Shown here piece by piece: positions 25,816 through 35,164 of a DNA stretch of 64,000 nt; within the stretch, counting starts at the first letter, position 1; each line of letters begins with the position of its first letter. Source of the stretch: Paeniglutamicibacter sp. Y32M11 (GTDB lineage: Bacteria > Actinomycetota > Actinomycetes > Actinomycetales > Micrococcaceae); the NCBI RefSeq assembly GCF_019285735.1, contig NZ_CP079107.1, positions 2,852,001 through 2,916,000 of the forward strand. The letters are read 5' to 3'. The notes under the pieces were generated by a model. That model saw only the letters and a program-made list of their open reading frames with translations, searched no databases and was not told the DNA's origin. Made by a program: the position numbers and the translations under genes.

Positions 25816-26766
25816 ATGACCCAAATGCCCACCACAGCACCAGCCACCACCACCGGCAACCCCACGACCGAACGCTCGAGGGGTTTGCTGCAGGGCCTCG
25901 GAGCCTACGGTCTTTGGGGAATCCTTCCGCTGTATTTTCTGACCATTGCCGCGGCCTCCCCGCTGGAGATCGTCGCCAGCCGCATTCTTTTTTCCTTGGT
26001 CTTCTGCGCGATCTTGCTCAGCGTGAGCCGGAACTGGCATTCCTTCTTCGAACTGGGCCGTGATCGCAGGGCCATGGTCCGACTCACGGTCGCCTCGCTT
26101 CTCATCGCCGCGAATTGGCTCACGTATACGTACGCGGTACTGAACGGGCATGCCGTGGAAGCGTCATTGGGTTACTTCATCAACCCGCTAGTTTCGGTTG
26201 CCCTGGGTGTCGTCTTCCTCAAAGAGAAATTGCGGAGGCTGCAATGGGTGGCACTGGGCTTCGGCCTTGCTGCGGTTATCGCCCTCACCTTTGCCTACGG
26301 CAACGTTCCCTACATCGCCCTGGTGCTGGCCTTTTCCTTTGGCTTCTACGGTTTTGTAAAGAACCGCGTGGGCCGCACCGCGACCGCACTCACGTCCCTC
26401 AGTATGGAAACGGCAATCTTGACCATTCCGGCGTTGGGATTCATGGTCTGGCTCGTGCTCTCGAATAAGGACACGGTGCTTTCATCCGGGGCCGGCCACT
26501 TCTGGTTGCTGGCGGCCAGCGGCATTGTCACAGCGGTGCCACTTTTGCTCTTTGGAGCTGCAGCGCGTCGACTCCCCTTGACGACCTTGGGGACCCTGCA
26601 ATTCTTGGCCCCCATCTTGCAATTCATCATTGGATTGACGGTCTTCAAGGAGCCCATGCCGCCAGAACGCCTCATGGGGTTCTCGCTGGTCTGGGTCGCG
26701 GTGATCCTGCTCAGCATCGACATGGCGAGAGTGCCCCGCAGACTGGCGCCCATCAAGGTGGGCTAG
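25816..26766 (+). CDS. rarD: RarD-like EamA-family transporter
   Basis: A 316-residue inner-membrane permease of the drug/metabolite transporter superfamily with ten hydrophobic segments. RarD hallmarks are the opening GAYGLWGILPLYF and the segment ANWLTYTYAVLNGHAVEASLGYFINPLVSVALG. Substrates of RarD proteins are mostly unknown; some export amino acids or antibiotics. ATG 25816 (weak upstream TTGAAG) is chosen because the family fold starts about 20 residues later. It stands alone and ends at a terminator. Confidence 0.88.
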   Translation: MTQMPTTAPATTTGNPTTERSRGLLQGLGAYGLWGILPLYFLTIAAASPLEIVASRILFSLVFCAILLSVSRNWHSFFELGRDRRAMVRLTVASLLIAANWLTYTYAVLNGHAVEASLGYFINPLVSVALGVVFLKEKLRRLQWVALGFGLAAVIALTFAYGNVPYIALVLAFSFGFYGFVKNRVGRTATALTSLSMETAILTIPALGFMVWLVLSNKDTVLSSGAGHFWLLAASGIVTAVPLLLFGAAARRLPLTTLGTLQFLAPILQFIIGLTVFKEPMPPERLMGFSLVWVAVILLSIDMARVPRRLAPIKVG

Positions 26767-26800
26767 TTTTTCCCGGGTACAAAGGACCGATAAAAACCAC

Positions 26801-26837
26801 GAGGACCGGTGCGATTCGACGAATCGCACCGGTCCTC
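26801..26837 (+). terminator. Terminator of rarD
   Basis: A perfect 18-bp inverted repeat (26801-26818 with 26820-26837) lies 34 bases after the rarD stop codon. It has no long T run. Confidence 0.7.
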
Positions 26838-26960
26838 AATCGCATTACGACAGGGCATAGATAGTGGGATGTCCCAGATCATCGTGTCTGGTTCTAGTCC
26901 GAAAAAAAGGGTCACGAGCGTGATTCTGGGTGCTCCTCTATTTCCAATATAGCGCGCGCT

Positions 26961-26984
26961 GGGGGTCTTGCCGCAAGGCCCCCC
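26961..26984 (+). promoter_or_regulatory. Rifamycin-associated-element-like palindrome upstream of helR
   Basis: The sequence GGGGGTCTTGCCGCAAGG followed by C's is an inverted repeat centred on CTTGC-C-GCAAG with G-rich and C-rich arms. This is the form of the rifamycin-associated element known upstream of rifamycin resistance genes, including helR, in actinobacteria. It lies 53 bases before the chosen helR ATG and shortly after a -10-like AATATA (26946-26951). Confidence 0.75.
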
Positions 26985-27037
26985 ATCGGGGCCACAATGG
27001 TCAGGCACAAGCCGCATCACGGGATGGGATCCACCGC

Positions 27038-29218
27038 ATGACTCAGCGACCAACAACTGCCACCAAGCCCACTGTTACATTCCCCGAAAGCGCCTTCAAC
27101 CCGGGTCTCTTAGGTACCGCAAAATCTGCTCCATCATTGATTAGCGGCGACGAACAGCATTTTTCCGCCATCGCATCGACCCTCAAACAACGGCTCTCCG
27201 AACTCTCCACCGCCCTTGATAGTGCCCGAAAGGGTCCACGCGCACATGGTCAGGAAGCACTGGAACGAGATATGGAGGTGCACCGGCTGGCCACCCGTCT
27301 GCGCACCCTGAACCGTTTCGGGCTTGATTTATGTTTGGGCCGGATGGAGGCTGCCGACGGTACGGAACCGATCTATGTGGGTCGACTCGGGCTCACCGAT
27401 GATGACGGGCACCGCTTACTGATCGACTGGCGCTCCCCCGCCGCTGCCCCCTTCTTCGCTGCCACTCATGCCCATCCAATGGGTCTGGTCGCTAGACGCC
27501 GGTACCGCTGGTCCGCGGGACTCATTAGTGACTATTGGGACGAGGTCTTCACCACCGATCGCCTCGAATCCACCGTTGCCCTTGATGATCAGTCGGCGTT
27601 CATCGCCAGTCTGGGCGTTAATAGGTCGAAAAAGATGCGTGACGTGGTGAGCACCATTCAGGCCGACCAGGATGCGATCATCAGGGCGCCCTCGCGGGGC
27701 GCCTTGGTGGTCGACGGCGGGCCGGGGACGGGCAAAACCGTTGTGGCTCTGCACCGCGCGGCATATTTGCTCTATTCGGATCCACGCGTCGGTCATCATC
27801 TGGGTGGGGTACTTTTCATCGGCCCGCACCAGCCGTATCTTGCCTACATTTCCGATGTCCTGCCGGGACTTGGTGAAGAAGGAGTTCGAGTCTGCACGCT
27901 CAGGGACCTCGACCCCGCCGGTGAAACCGCCGTGCCCGAATCCGATCGAGGACTCGCAGCGCTGAAGTCCAGCGTCGAGATGGTCTCGGCGATCTCCACG
28001 GCCGTCGGTTTCTTCCAGGAGCCACCCACACAGAGCACCATCATCACCACCGAATGGGCGGAATTGGAGCTCGATGCGCGGGACTGGGCAGAGGCCTTCT
28101 CCGCGCCGGAGGACGGAACTCCGCACAATGAGGCCCGGGAAGCGGTCCACGAGGCGCTGCTAGACATCCTGGTCGACAAGCTTGATGCGGATACTCCCAT
28201 CGACATGGTCCGTGCTGCGCTGGCGACTCATCCGAATCTGAACGCCGCACTTTCGGCGGCGTGGCCGATGCTGGAACCGGCCAACATCGTCGCCGGCATG
28301 TTCACGATTCCCACATTCCTGGCCATGTGCGCACCCTGGCTGAGCGAAGCCCAGATTCACTCATTACAACGCAGCGACGGGCTGGCCTGGACGGATGCCG
28401 ATCTTCCGCTATTGGATGCCGCACGGGAGCGTTTGGGCGATTCGGGAGCCTCGGCACGCCGGGCTCGCCGCAGGACGGAGCTGGCGGCCAGACGCCGGGA
28501 GATGGCCAGCGTCATCGAGGAAGCCATCCTTGCCGATGATTCGGAATTACTCGTCAGCTCGATGCTGCGCGGGGAGGACATGGCCGAAAAACTAGACCAG
28601 GCGGCCGATTTACCTGTGGAAAGTGCCGATCCGTTGGCCGGACCCTTTACGCACATCGTGGTCGATGAGGCGCAGGAACTCAGTGATGCCCAATGGCAGA
28701 TGCTGCTGCGCCGCTGCCCGTCGGGTTCCTTCACCATCGTCGGGGACCGTGCGCAGGCACGGGAGGGATTTGAAGAGTCATGGGAACAACGCCTCACCCG
28801 GATCGGCTTGAAGCGCATCAGCGTATCCACCCTGTCCATCAACTACCGCACCCCGGCCGAAATCATGGTTCAGGCGCGGGCCGCCATCACCGCCGAACTA
28901 CCCGATGCCAACGTGCCGCAATCCATCCGCACCGGGGGCGCGCCCGTTGAACGAGGCAGTGTCGCGGATCTGTCGGTGCGCCTTACCACGTGGTTGGTTC
29001 AGCATCCCACGGGGCACGCGGCCGTCATCGGGCACCCGGACTTCGCGCCGCGTCCGCGCGTCGCCTCGCTGACTCCGGTACTGGCGAAGGGACTGGAATT
29101 TGATCTGGTTATCGTGGTGAACCCGCAAGACTTCGGCACGGGAATCACCGGTGCCGTGGATCGTTATGTCGCCATGACCCGCGCGACGGGAACGCTGCTG
29201 ATCCTGGAGGATCACTAG
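27038..29218 (+). CDS. helR: HelR/HelD-type RNA polymerase-recycling superfamily 1 ATPase
   Basis: A 726-residue UvrD/Rep-like ATPase. HelD proteins pry stalled RNA polymerase from DNA. The HelR branch also dislodges bound rifamycin and gives resistance. Seen: an N-terminal coiled arm (about 35-100), Walker A GGPGTGKT (227-234), Walker B with VVDEAQELSDAQW (about 545), motif TIVGDRAQA, SINYRTPAEI, and C-terminal motif YVAMTRAT. ATG 27038 is preferred over the frame opening at 26930, because the RAE-like palindrome lies between them and homology starts near the later Met. The RAE-like site supports the HelR rather than the constitutive HelD form; biochemical proof is lacking. Confidence 0.85.
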   Translation: MTQRPTTATKPTVTFPESAFNPGLLGTAKSAPSLISGDEQHFSAIASTLKQRLSELSTALDSARKGPRAHGQEALERDMEVHRLATRLRTLNRFGLDLCLGRMEAADGTEPIYVGRLGLTDDDGHRLLIDWRSPAAAPFFAATHAHPMGLVARRRYRWSAGLISDYWDEVFTTDRLESTVALDDQSAFIASLGVNRSKKMRDVVSTIQADQDAIIRAPSRGALVVDGGPGTGKTVVALHRAAYLLYSDPRVGHHLGGVLFIGPHQPYLAYISDVLPGLGEEGVRVCTLRDLDPAGETAVPESDRGLAALKSSVEMVSAISTAVGFFQEPPTQSTIITTEWAELELDARDWAEAFSAPEDGTPHNEAREAVHEALLDILVDKLDADTPIDMVRAALATHPNLNAALSAAWPMLEPANIVAGMFTIPTFLAMCAPWLSEAQIHSLQRSDGLAWTDADLPLLDAARERLGDSGASARRARRRTELAARRREMASVIEEAILADDSELLVSSMLRGEDMAEKLDQAADLPVESADPLAGPFTHIVVDEAQELSDAQWQMLLRRCPSGSFTIVGDRAQAREGFEESWEQRLTRIGLKRISVSTLSINYRTPAEIMVQARAAITAELPDANVPQSIRTGGAPVERGSVADLSVRLTTWLVQHPTGHAAVIGHPDFAPRPRVASLTPVLAKGLEFDLVIVVNPQDFGTGITGAVDRYVAMTRATGTLLILEDH

Positions 29219-29228
29219 GGCAGCGGGG

Positions 29229-29271
29229 CATAACGATGGCGGGCAGGTTTCCCTTGCCCGCCATCGTTATG
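29229..29271. terminator. Bidirectional terminator between helR and gabT
   Basis: A perfect 17-bp stem (29229-29245 with 29255-29271) lies between the two convergent genes. Confidence 0.75.
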
Positions 29272-29281
29272 CGCCTACCAA

Positions 29282-30622
29282 TTAGGCGTTCTTACGGATC
29301 GCTGCCTCAAGAACGTCGAAGGCCTCGGTGAGCAACTCGTCGCTGATGACCAGCGGAGGCAGCAAACGGATGACGTTTCCGTAGGTGCCGCAGGTGAGGA
29401 TCAGGACGCCCTCGGCCAAGCAGTCTGCGGCAATCTTTTTGGTCAGATCCATGTCGGGCTCGATGCCGCCGGCCTTCACGAGCTCGATGGCCACCATGGC
29501 GCCGCGGCCACGGATGTCACCAATGGCCGAGACCTCGGTGGCGAGCTTGCGCATGCGGGTGAAGAACTGCTCTTCAATCTCGCGGGCGCGGGAGGCCAGG
29601 TCCTGCTCCTCCATGAACTTGATGGTTTCCAGTGCCGCGGCGACGGCCACCGGGTTTCCACCGTAGGTGCCGCCCAGGCCACCGGGGTGAACCGCATCGA
29701 GTAATTCGGCGCGGCCAACAATGCCCGAGAGCGGCATGCCCCCGGCGATTCCCTTGGCCACCGTGATGATGTCCGGGTTGATGCCCTCAATGTCCGAGGC
29801 GAACCAGGCACCGGAGCGGCAGAAGCCCGCTTGCACTTCGTCGGCCACAAAAACGATGCCCTGCTCCTTGGCCCATTCGGCCAGACGGGGTAGGAAGCCG
29901 GTGGCGGGAACGATGAATCCACCCTCACCCTGGATCGGTTCGATGATGATGGCGGCGATCTGGTCGCCACCGATCTGCTTTTCCATGTTCAGGATGGCGC
30001 GCTCGGCGGCTTCCTTGCCGGAGATGTTCGGGTTTTCTTCGCGGAACGGGTAGCTCATCGGCATGCGGTAAATCTCCGAGGCCAACGGACCGAAGCCGCG
30101 CTTGTACGGGGCGGCCTTGGCCGTGAGTCCCATGGTCAGGTTGGTCCGGCCGTGGTAGGCGTGGTCGAAGGCGACCACGGCGGTGCGGCCGGTGGCGACG
30201 CGGGCCACCTTGATGGCGTTCTCTACCGCCTCGGAACCGGAGTTGAAGAAGACTGCCTTCTTCGCCTGAGTTCCGGGGGTGATCTCGGCGAGCTTTTCTG
30301 CCAGCTCAACGTAGCCCTCGTAGGGGGTGACCATGAAGCAGGTGTGGGTGAAGCGGGCTGCCTGAGCAGCCACCGCGGCCGCGACCTTCTCGTTGGAAGC
30401 ACCAACGGAGGTAACGGCGATGCCCGAACCCAGGTCGATGATGGAGTTGCCATCAACGTCAACAATGATGCCGCCATCGGCATCTGCCACGTAGACGGGC
30501 ATCGAGGAGGCAACACCCAGCGCGACGGCGTTGGCGCGGCGAGCGGCAAGTTCCACCGACTTGGGGCCGGGGAAGGCTCCGGTGATGTTGCGCTTCTGTT
30601 CAATGCGGTAGGTGATGTCCAT
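29282..30622 (-). CDS. gabT: 4-aminobutyrate aminotransferase
   Basis: A class III PLP aminotransferase that moves the amino group of GABA to 2-oxoglutarate and forms succinate semialdehyde. The 446-residue protein has the dimer-loop HTCFMVTPYEGYVELAE, FNSGSEAVENAIK for PLP phosphate binding, and the Schiff-base Lys in ITVAKGIAGGMPLSG. The C-terminal TCGTYGNVIRLLPPL is typical of GabT. No gabD is adjacent. A PucR-type regulator and an NSS transporter follow upstream, suggesting one amino-acid use module. Confidence 0.93.
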   Translation of the reverse strand: MDITYRIEQKRNITGAFPGPKSVELAARRANAVALGVASSMPVYVADADGGIIVDVDGNSIIDLGSGIAVTSVGASNEKVAAAVAAQAARFTHTCFMVTPYEGYVELAEKLAEITPGTQAKKAVFFNSGSEAVENAIKVARVATGRTAVVAFDHAYHGRTNLTMGLTAKAAPYKRGFGPLASEIYRMPMSYPFREENPNISGKEAAERAILNMEKQIGGDQIAAIIIEPIQGEGGFIVPATGFLPRLAEWAKEQGIVFVADEVQAGFCRSGAWFASDIEGINPDIITVAKGIAGGMPLSGIVGRAELLDAVHPGGLGGTYGGNPVAVAAALETIKFMEEQDLASRAREIEEQFFTRMRKLATEVSAIGDIRGRGAMVAIELVKAGGIEPDMDLTKKIAADCLAEGVLILTCGTYGNVIRLLPPLVISDELLTEAFDVLEAAIRKNA

Positions 30623-30928
30623 GAATCTTCAATCCTTTCCCGCCGCCACGTGACATGCGGCGCCCGGGAACGTATCACGGTGGGGGCGCCGGCGCACACT
30701 CTGGAAGCCGGTGTTTTTGAGTGGTCTGTACTACTCAGTAGCCTATGTCTCGCGCGAGGGCGCCCGCCAGTGAAATTGGCACAGTGTCGCTCCCCTCTTC
30801 CAGTGCAAATGCACAGGAGTTAATCTACGACCAAGCAAAAAATCGGCCCACTGTTGTGGCGGGCGTAACTCTCCCGCACATCAACGGACCGATCTTTTGG
30901 TTAGTGCGGCGCCGTGGCGCCGTTGGAT
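30623..30928. other. Gap between metS and gabT
   Basis: About 300 bases carry the gabT promoter region on the minus strand. A small hairpin, CGGCGCC/GGCGCCG (30907-30922), directly follows metS and may end that transcript. No gene was recognised. Confidence 0.4.
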
Positions 30929-31066
30929 TTAGAGCTCTCGAGCGATGGACTCGGGCAGGTGCCCCTCATCTTCCGGGTGCCGTACCAGGTTGATCAGGGC
31001 GAGAATCAGACCGCCCCAGACGGTCACCATGGCGATGACCATCATGACGATTGCGATGGGTGTCAT
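30929..31066 (-). CDS. metS: MetS-like small subunit of an NSS amino acid importer
   Basis: A 45-residue protein beginning MTPIAIVMMVIAMVTVWGGL. It has one membrane helix (about 3-27) followed by RHPEDEGHLPESIAREL, the form of the small subunit of MetPS-type methionine/alanine importers of Corynebacterium and relatives. Its ATG overlaps the stop codon of the NSS gene (ATGA, 31063-31066), the usual coupled arrangement. The gene is short and easily missed in annotation. It is intact although the large subunit carries a frameshift. Confidence 0.85.
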   Translation of the reverse strand: MTPIAIVMMVIAMVTVWGGLILALINLVRHPEDEGHLPESIAREL

Positions 31067-32641
31067 CGTGTTTCCTCCGCTTCATCTGCGGCCACCATGG
31101 CCGCGTATTCGGGGTCGTTCAATTTGGATTTGGAGCTCCACGGAATCAGCGTCAACAGCAGCGCGCCAACCACCAGTGCACCGGCCATGCCCCAGCCGAA
31201 GACTCCAACAAACCACACCGGGTAACCCTCATAGGTTTCCGCGATCTTGGAGGCGAACTCGTTGTACAAGATGTAGCCCAAGACCAGCGGGGCCACCACG
31301 GAAACCAGGGCGATCCACGTGGTACGCATGCGCACCGAGGAGACCTTATTCAGGTGGTCCGAAAGCATCGGCAGCTTACGCAGGAACCAGGCGATCAGGA
31401 TAACGGCGACCAGCGCACCGGCCAAGATGCCGAAGCTGTTCACGAAGGCATCAAAGGTGTCCAACAGGTACAGCCCGGTCGCCGTGGGGAAGAGCAGCAG
31501 TGAAACGAATGCCACCGGAATGCTCACCGCCAGTGAAGCCCGCACACGCGACCAGCCGAGTTTGTCCTGAACCGCCGAGACAATGACCTCAAGGATCGAG
31601 ATCAGCGAGGTGATACCGGCGAAGACCAGGGAACCGAAGAAAAGCACCCCCATCAGCGCACCGAGCGGCGCCGCCGAGACGATCGTGGGGAAGGCGATGA
31701 ACGCCAGGCCGATGCCCGGCACCGCCACCTCTCCCACCGTGGTTCCGGCGTTATGTGCCATAAAGCCAAGAGCCGCGAAAACGCCGATGCCGGCGAGGAT
31801 CTCGAATCCGGAGTTGGCGAAACCAACCACCATGCCCGAACCGGTCAGATCGGTTTTCCGCTTGAGGTAGGAGGAATAGGTCACCATGATGCCGAAGGCT
31901 ACCGACAGCGAGAAGAAAATATGTCCATAGGCCGCTGCCCAGACGCCCGGATCTCCCAGCGCTTCCCAGTTGGGGGGTGAAGAAGGCGTTCAGTCCATCA
32001 ACCGCACCGGGAAGGAACACCGACTGGACCACCAGAATAATGAACATGACCACCAACAGTGGCAGGAAAATGGCGTTGGCCTTAGAAATCCCCTTGTTGA
32101 CCCCGGCCACCATGATGCCAATAACAACGGCCCAGGTGACTAGCAGTGGCCAGAAAACGCCGGGAACAAAGTTGAAGCCCACGTTGATGGACTCGGAGAC
32201 TTGGAGGAAGTCTCCGGTGAAGAAACCTCCCGGGTCTCCGCCCCAAGCCTTGGTCACCGAGAACCAGGTGTACATGCCGGACCAGGCGATGATGACCGCG
32301 TAGTAGATGGCGATGATGAAGCAGACAAGCACCTGCCACCAACCCAAGACTTCGGCGCTACGGTGCAGGCGTCGGTAGGCCAAGGGTGCGGAGCCGCGGA
32401 ATTTATGCCCGATGGCGTAGTCAAGGAAGAGCAAGGGTATACCGGCGCTCAACAAGGCCACCAGATATGGAATCAGGAAAGCGCCGCCACCATTTTCGTA
32501 CGCGACGTACGGAAAGCGCCAGATGTTCCCCAATCCAACGGCCGAACCGATGGCGGAGAGAATAAATAGTTTGCGCGAGGAGAAGGTCTCCCTGCCCGCG
32601 GGTGCCGCCGTTGGCGCCCCGCTCGAGGATGCGTTGATCAT
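31063..32641 (-). pseudogene. metP: NSS-family sodium-dependent amino acid importer, frameshifted
   Basis: A sodium:neurotransmitter-symporter-type importer of about 525 residues and 12 helices. The N-terminal frame (to about 31980) carries [24 protein letters not shown]. The C-terminal frame (31063-31887 and slightly beyond) carries [20 protein letters not shown]. The frames are offset by one base at a run of six G's (31972-31977 on the plus strand). Removing one restores [32 protein letters not shown] across the joint. It is either a true mutation or phase variation at a homopolymer, or a sequencing error. Start ATG 32641 is chosen because the family core begins 20 residues later; the frame extends to 32713. 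It overlaps metS. Substrate may be Met, Ala or, from gabT context, GABA. Confidence 0.8.
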
Positions 32642-32753
32642 GGACACCACGTTAACCCACTTGTGAGCCGCGTTATAGCCATTTGTGTGGTTCGTTTCGT
32701 GTTTCGCCTCCATTCTTCGTACGACTGCACAAAATGTTCAATAGTATTAGTAC

Positions 32754-34160
32754 ATGGCCATTACCCTCGTGAATCTTCTTGAGTCTCAAACCCTGAGGCT
32801 CAAAGCCCACACGGATTTCTCCGCGGTCGGGCAAACTCCCATCGAGTGGGCGGCCGTCACCGAATTGCGAGATCCTTCCCCTTTCCTCAGTGGCGGGGAA
32901 ATCGTGCTCACTACGGGCCTGCGGCAAACATCGATCGCCAATCAAGAGAACTTTGTCCAGACCGTGCACGGCGCCGGAGCCCTAGCCCTGGGTTTTGGTA
33001 CGGGGTTAAGCCATCGCGGAGTTCCCGCGGCCGTCATACGTAAGTGCACCGAATTAGGCCTGCCGGTCTTCGAAGTTCCCTACGAGACTCCGTTCATGGC
33101 CATCACCAAGTTGATCGCCGATGCGCTGAACGCGGATCATTTGCTGCGTCTTGAGCGCTTGCTCAAGGGGCATCAGCGTCTGGCGTCCACGCTGCTGGCC
33201 GGTGGACTCGGTGATATGCTGCGCGAGCTCGCCCGAATGCTGGGCACCGAGGTGATTCTGCGTCAATTCGCCGCCACGATCCATGGACCGGAGCTAGGCA
33301 TCCGCAAATGGCACGAGGTCTCCGTCGCCTCCGGCCTGCGCGATAGGTGCACCTTATATCTGGCCGAACCCTATCAACACGAGGCCTTGGTGGATTATGC
33401 CCAGGGCCTGATCGGGTTGGAGCTGGCCAACCAGGCTCGGTTACGCGAATCCACCCGCAAGGTCACCGGGCAGGTCTTCGCCGACCTTTTGGCCGGAACG
33501 TTGACGGGGCATCAGGCCGACGCGAGGCTTCAGGGCATCGGGGTGGTCCCCAGTCAACCGCACTCGGTGGTACTCATCGCCGCCCCGGCGGGCCAGGAGA
33601 AGGCCCTGCGGACCCTGCCGATCCCCCCACAGTTTGAACACATCATTTCCGCCACCGTTGATGATCGCTTGGCCCTGGTGGTCGCCAATACCGACGGTGC
33701 ATCGCTGGCCGACGGCATCAACGAGTACTTACAGGGTGCCGGGGTCATTGCCCGGGTGAGCTTCGGCGGCGGCTACACCCAGCCCAACGGTCTGCGCTGG
33801 AGTTTCTTCGAGGCCATCGAGGCGTTGCGCCATGGGGAGCAACTTAATACTCCATCCAAACTCTCTTTGACCTCGTTGTTGTTAGCCGCGCGAGATGTCC
33901 CCCTGCAGGCGCTGGCCCAGGAGGCGTTGGCTCCCTTGCAGGCCTTTGATACCAAGCACTCCGCCGAGTTGTTGGGCACATTGCGCAGCTACCTTGAATT
34001 GGACGGAAGCGTGGGCGCCGTGGCCGACGCCCTGGGATTACACCGAAATACCGTGCGATACCGGCTCCAGCAGATCAGTGAGCTCTCCGGATATGATCCG
34101 ACCACCACCGCCGACCGCGTCCAATTGTGGCTCGCCCTCACGGCCTTGGATCTGAACTAG
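32754..34160 (+). CDS. PucR-family transcriptional regulator
   Basis: A 468-residue regulator with an N-terminal PucR-like ligand domain (ITLVNLLES to about 120, with ELRDPSPFLSGGEIVLTTG), a GGDEF-like middle part (about 260-400) and the C-terminal HTH (SVGAVADALGLHRNTVRYRLQQISELSGYDP, about 423-453). Such proteins activate purine, proline or GABA use genes in response to the substrate. The gene diverges from the NSS transporter and lies near gabT, so it likely controls both. TAGTAT (32742-32747) lies only 7 bases before the ATG, so the mRNA may be leaderless. Confidence 0.85.
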   Translation: MAITLVNLLESQTLRLKAHTDFSAVGQTPIEWAAVTELRDPSPFLSGGEIVLTTGLRQTSIANQENFVQTVHGAGALALGFGTGLSHRGVPAAVIRKCTELGLPVFEVPYETPFMAITKLIADALNADHLLRLERLLKGHQRLASTLLAGGLGDMLRELARMLGTEVILRQFAATIHGPELGIRKWHEVSVASGLRDRCTLYLAEPYQHEALVDYAQGLIGLELANQARLRESTRKVTGQVFADLLAGTLTGHQADARLQGIGVVPSQPHSVVLIAAPAGQEKALRTLPIPPQFEHIISATVDDRLALVVANTDGASLADGINEYLQGAGVIARVSFGGGYTQPNGLRWSFFEAIEALRHGEQLNTPSKLSLTSLLLAARDVPLQALAQEALAPLQAFDTKHSAELLGTLRSYLELDGSVGAVADALGLHRNTVRYRLQQISELSGYDPTTTADRVQLWLALTALDLN

Positions 34161-34184
34161 CTCGCTGCCCGATAGGATGGATTC

Positions 34185-34619
34185 ATGGCTGAAATGTTCC
34201 TTGAGAAGTTCCGTTCGTTGGTTCCGTTGTACCTCGAGGACGAGTGGCAGGCCGAGGACGGCCTGACCACCGCCGAACTCGACGATGCACTGGCCGAGTT
34301 CACCTTCCCCATTCCTTTGGTACTGCTCGAGTTCTACATGGCCTTGGGTGGCTGCGAGGACCTGATGGAGGCTTACCACTACTTCTTTGATCCCGAAGAG
34401 CTGGAAATCGAAGATGGTTACCTCTTGTTTTTGGAGGACGAAGAGGAAAAATACGTGTGGGGCATCCGTGTGGATCAGCTTGAGGTCCCGGACCCCATCG
34501 TTTACCGCCGGCAGAACGCCCGCGGTGCGTGGAAGAGCGAGGAAGGAACGTTCAGCGAATACGTCCTGGACATGTTCTCCTGGGTCTTCGACGAACTCTC
34601 CCCCGAACTGGATAACTAG
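34185..34619 (+). CDS. SUKH/SMI1-KNR4-like protein
   Basis: A 144-residue acidic protein (net strongly negative) with features of the SUKH fold: FPIPLVLLEFYMALGGCEDLMEAYHYFFDPEELEIEDGYLLFLEDEEEKYVWGI. SUKH proteins are common immunity factors against toxins, and also stand-alone proteins of unknown role. No toxin gene is next to it, so an immunity role is only a possibility. It begins 24 bases after the PucR gene and is followed by a HIT gene 9 bases after its stop codon, so it may be cotranscribed with both. Confidence 0.6.
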   Translation: MAEMFLEKFRSLVPLYLEDEWQAEDGLTTAELDDALAEFTFPIPLVLLEFYMALGGCEDLMEAYHYFFDPEELEIEDGYLLFLEDEEEKYVWGIRVDQLEVPDPIVYRRQNARGAWKSEEGTFSEYVLDMFSWVFDELSPELDN

Positions 34620-34628
34620 CAGACCGGC

Positions 34629-35144
34629 ATGGGTGCCCTGTGGAAGTCACATGCACCGCAGGGCTACCTGTGCCCGTTTTGCGAACTACTGACCGGTGGT
34701 CTTTATTCGGCAGGAAATCTCTGTGCCCCCACCGATCTGATTTACCGCAGCGACGAGGTCGCTGTCATCATGGCCTGCGACGGCTTTGGACCGCACGGAG
34801 GCCATGCCATGGTCATCCCGGTGGATCATCATGAGGCCCTCTATGACCTGCCCGATACCGTTGCGGCCAACATCATGTATGAAACCAGGCGCATTGCCTT
34901 GGCCATGAAGCTCGCTTGGAATCCCGAGGGCACCAGCACCCGGCAACACAACGAACCGGCGGGCAACCAGCATGTGTGGCATTACCACCAGCATGTCTTC
35001 CCGCGCTTTGCCGGCGACAATCTTTATGGGCACCTGCGCCACCGCGTTTCGGTGGAAGAGCGTGCAGCAAAGGCCGCCCAGTTACGAGCGGCCCTCACCG
35101 AGGGGAACCTCTTCGGAGAAAACCCCGAACGGTTCCGCTACTAG
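34629..35144 (+). CDS. HIT-family hydrolase
   Basis: A 171-residue nucleotide-phosphate-hydrolase family member. The histidine triad is clear in HVWHYHQHVF (His118, His120, His122). An N-terminal zinc-like CPFC (Cys15, Cys18) is present. HGGHAMVIPVDHHEALYDLP is the substrate-binding beta region. Family members cut NMP-X bonds; the natural substrate here is unknown. It starts 9 bases after the SUKH-like gene. Confidence 0.9.
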   Translation: MGALWKSHAPQGYLCPFCELLTGGLYSAGNLCAPTDLIYRSDEVAVIMACDGFGPHGGHAMVIPVDHHEALYDLPDTVAANIMYETRRIALAMKLAWNPEGTSTRQHNEPAGNQHVWHYHQHVFPRFAGDNLYGHLRHRVSVEERAAKAAQLRAALTEGNLFGENPERFRY

Positions 35145-35164
35145 ATTCTTTTTGGTTGGAGCTC

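Noticed and set aside
27416-28150. Minus-strand 244-codon frame in helR
   Set aside because: Shadow of the helicase gene, whose motifs lie on the plus strand.
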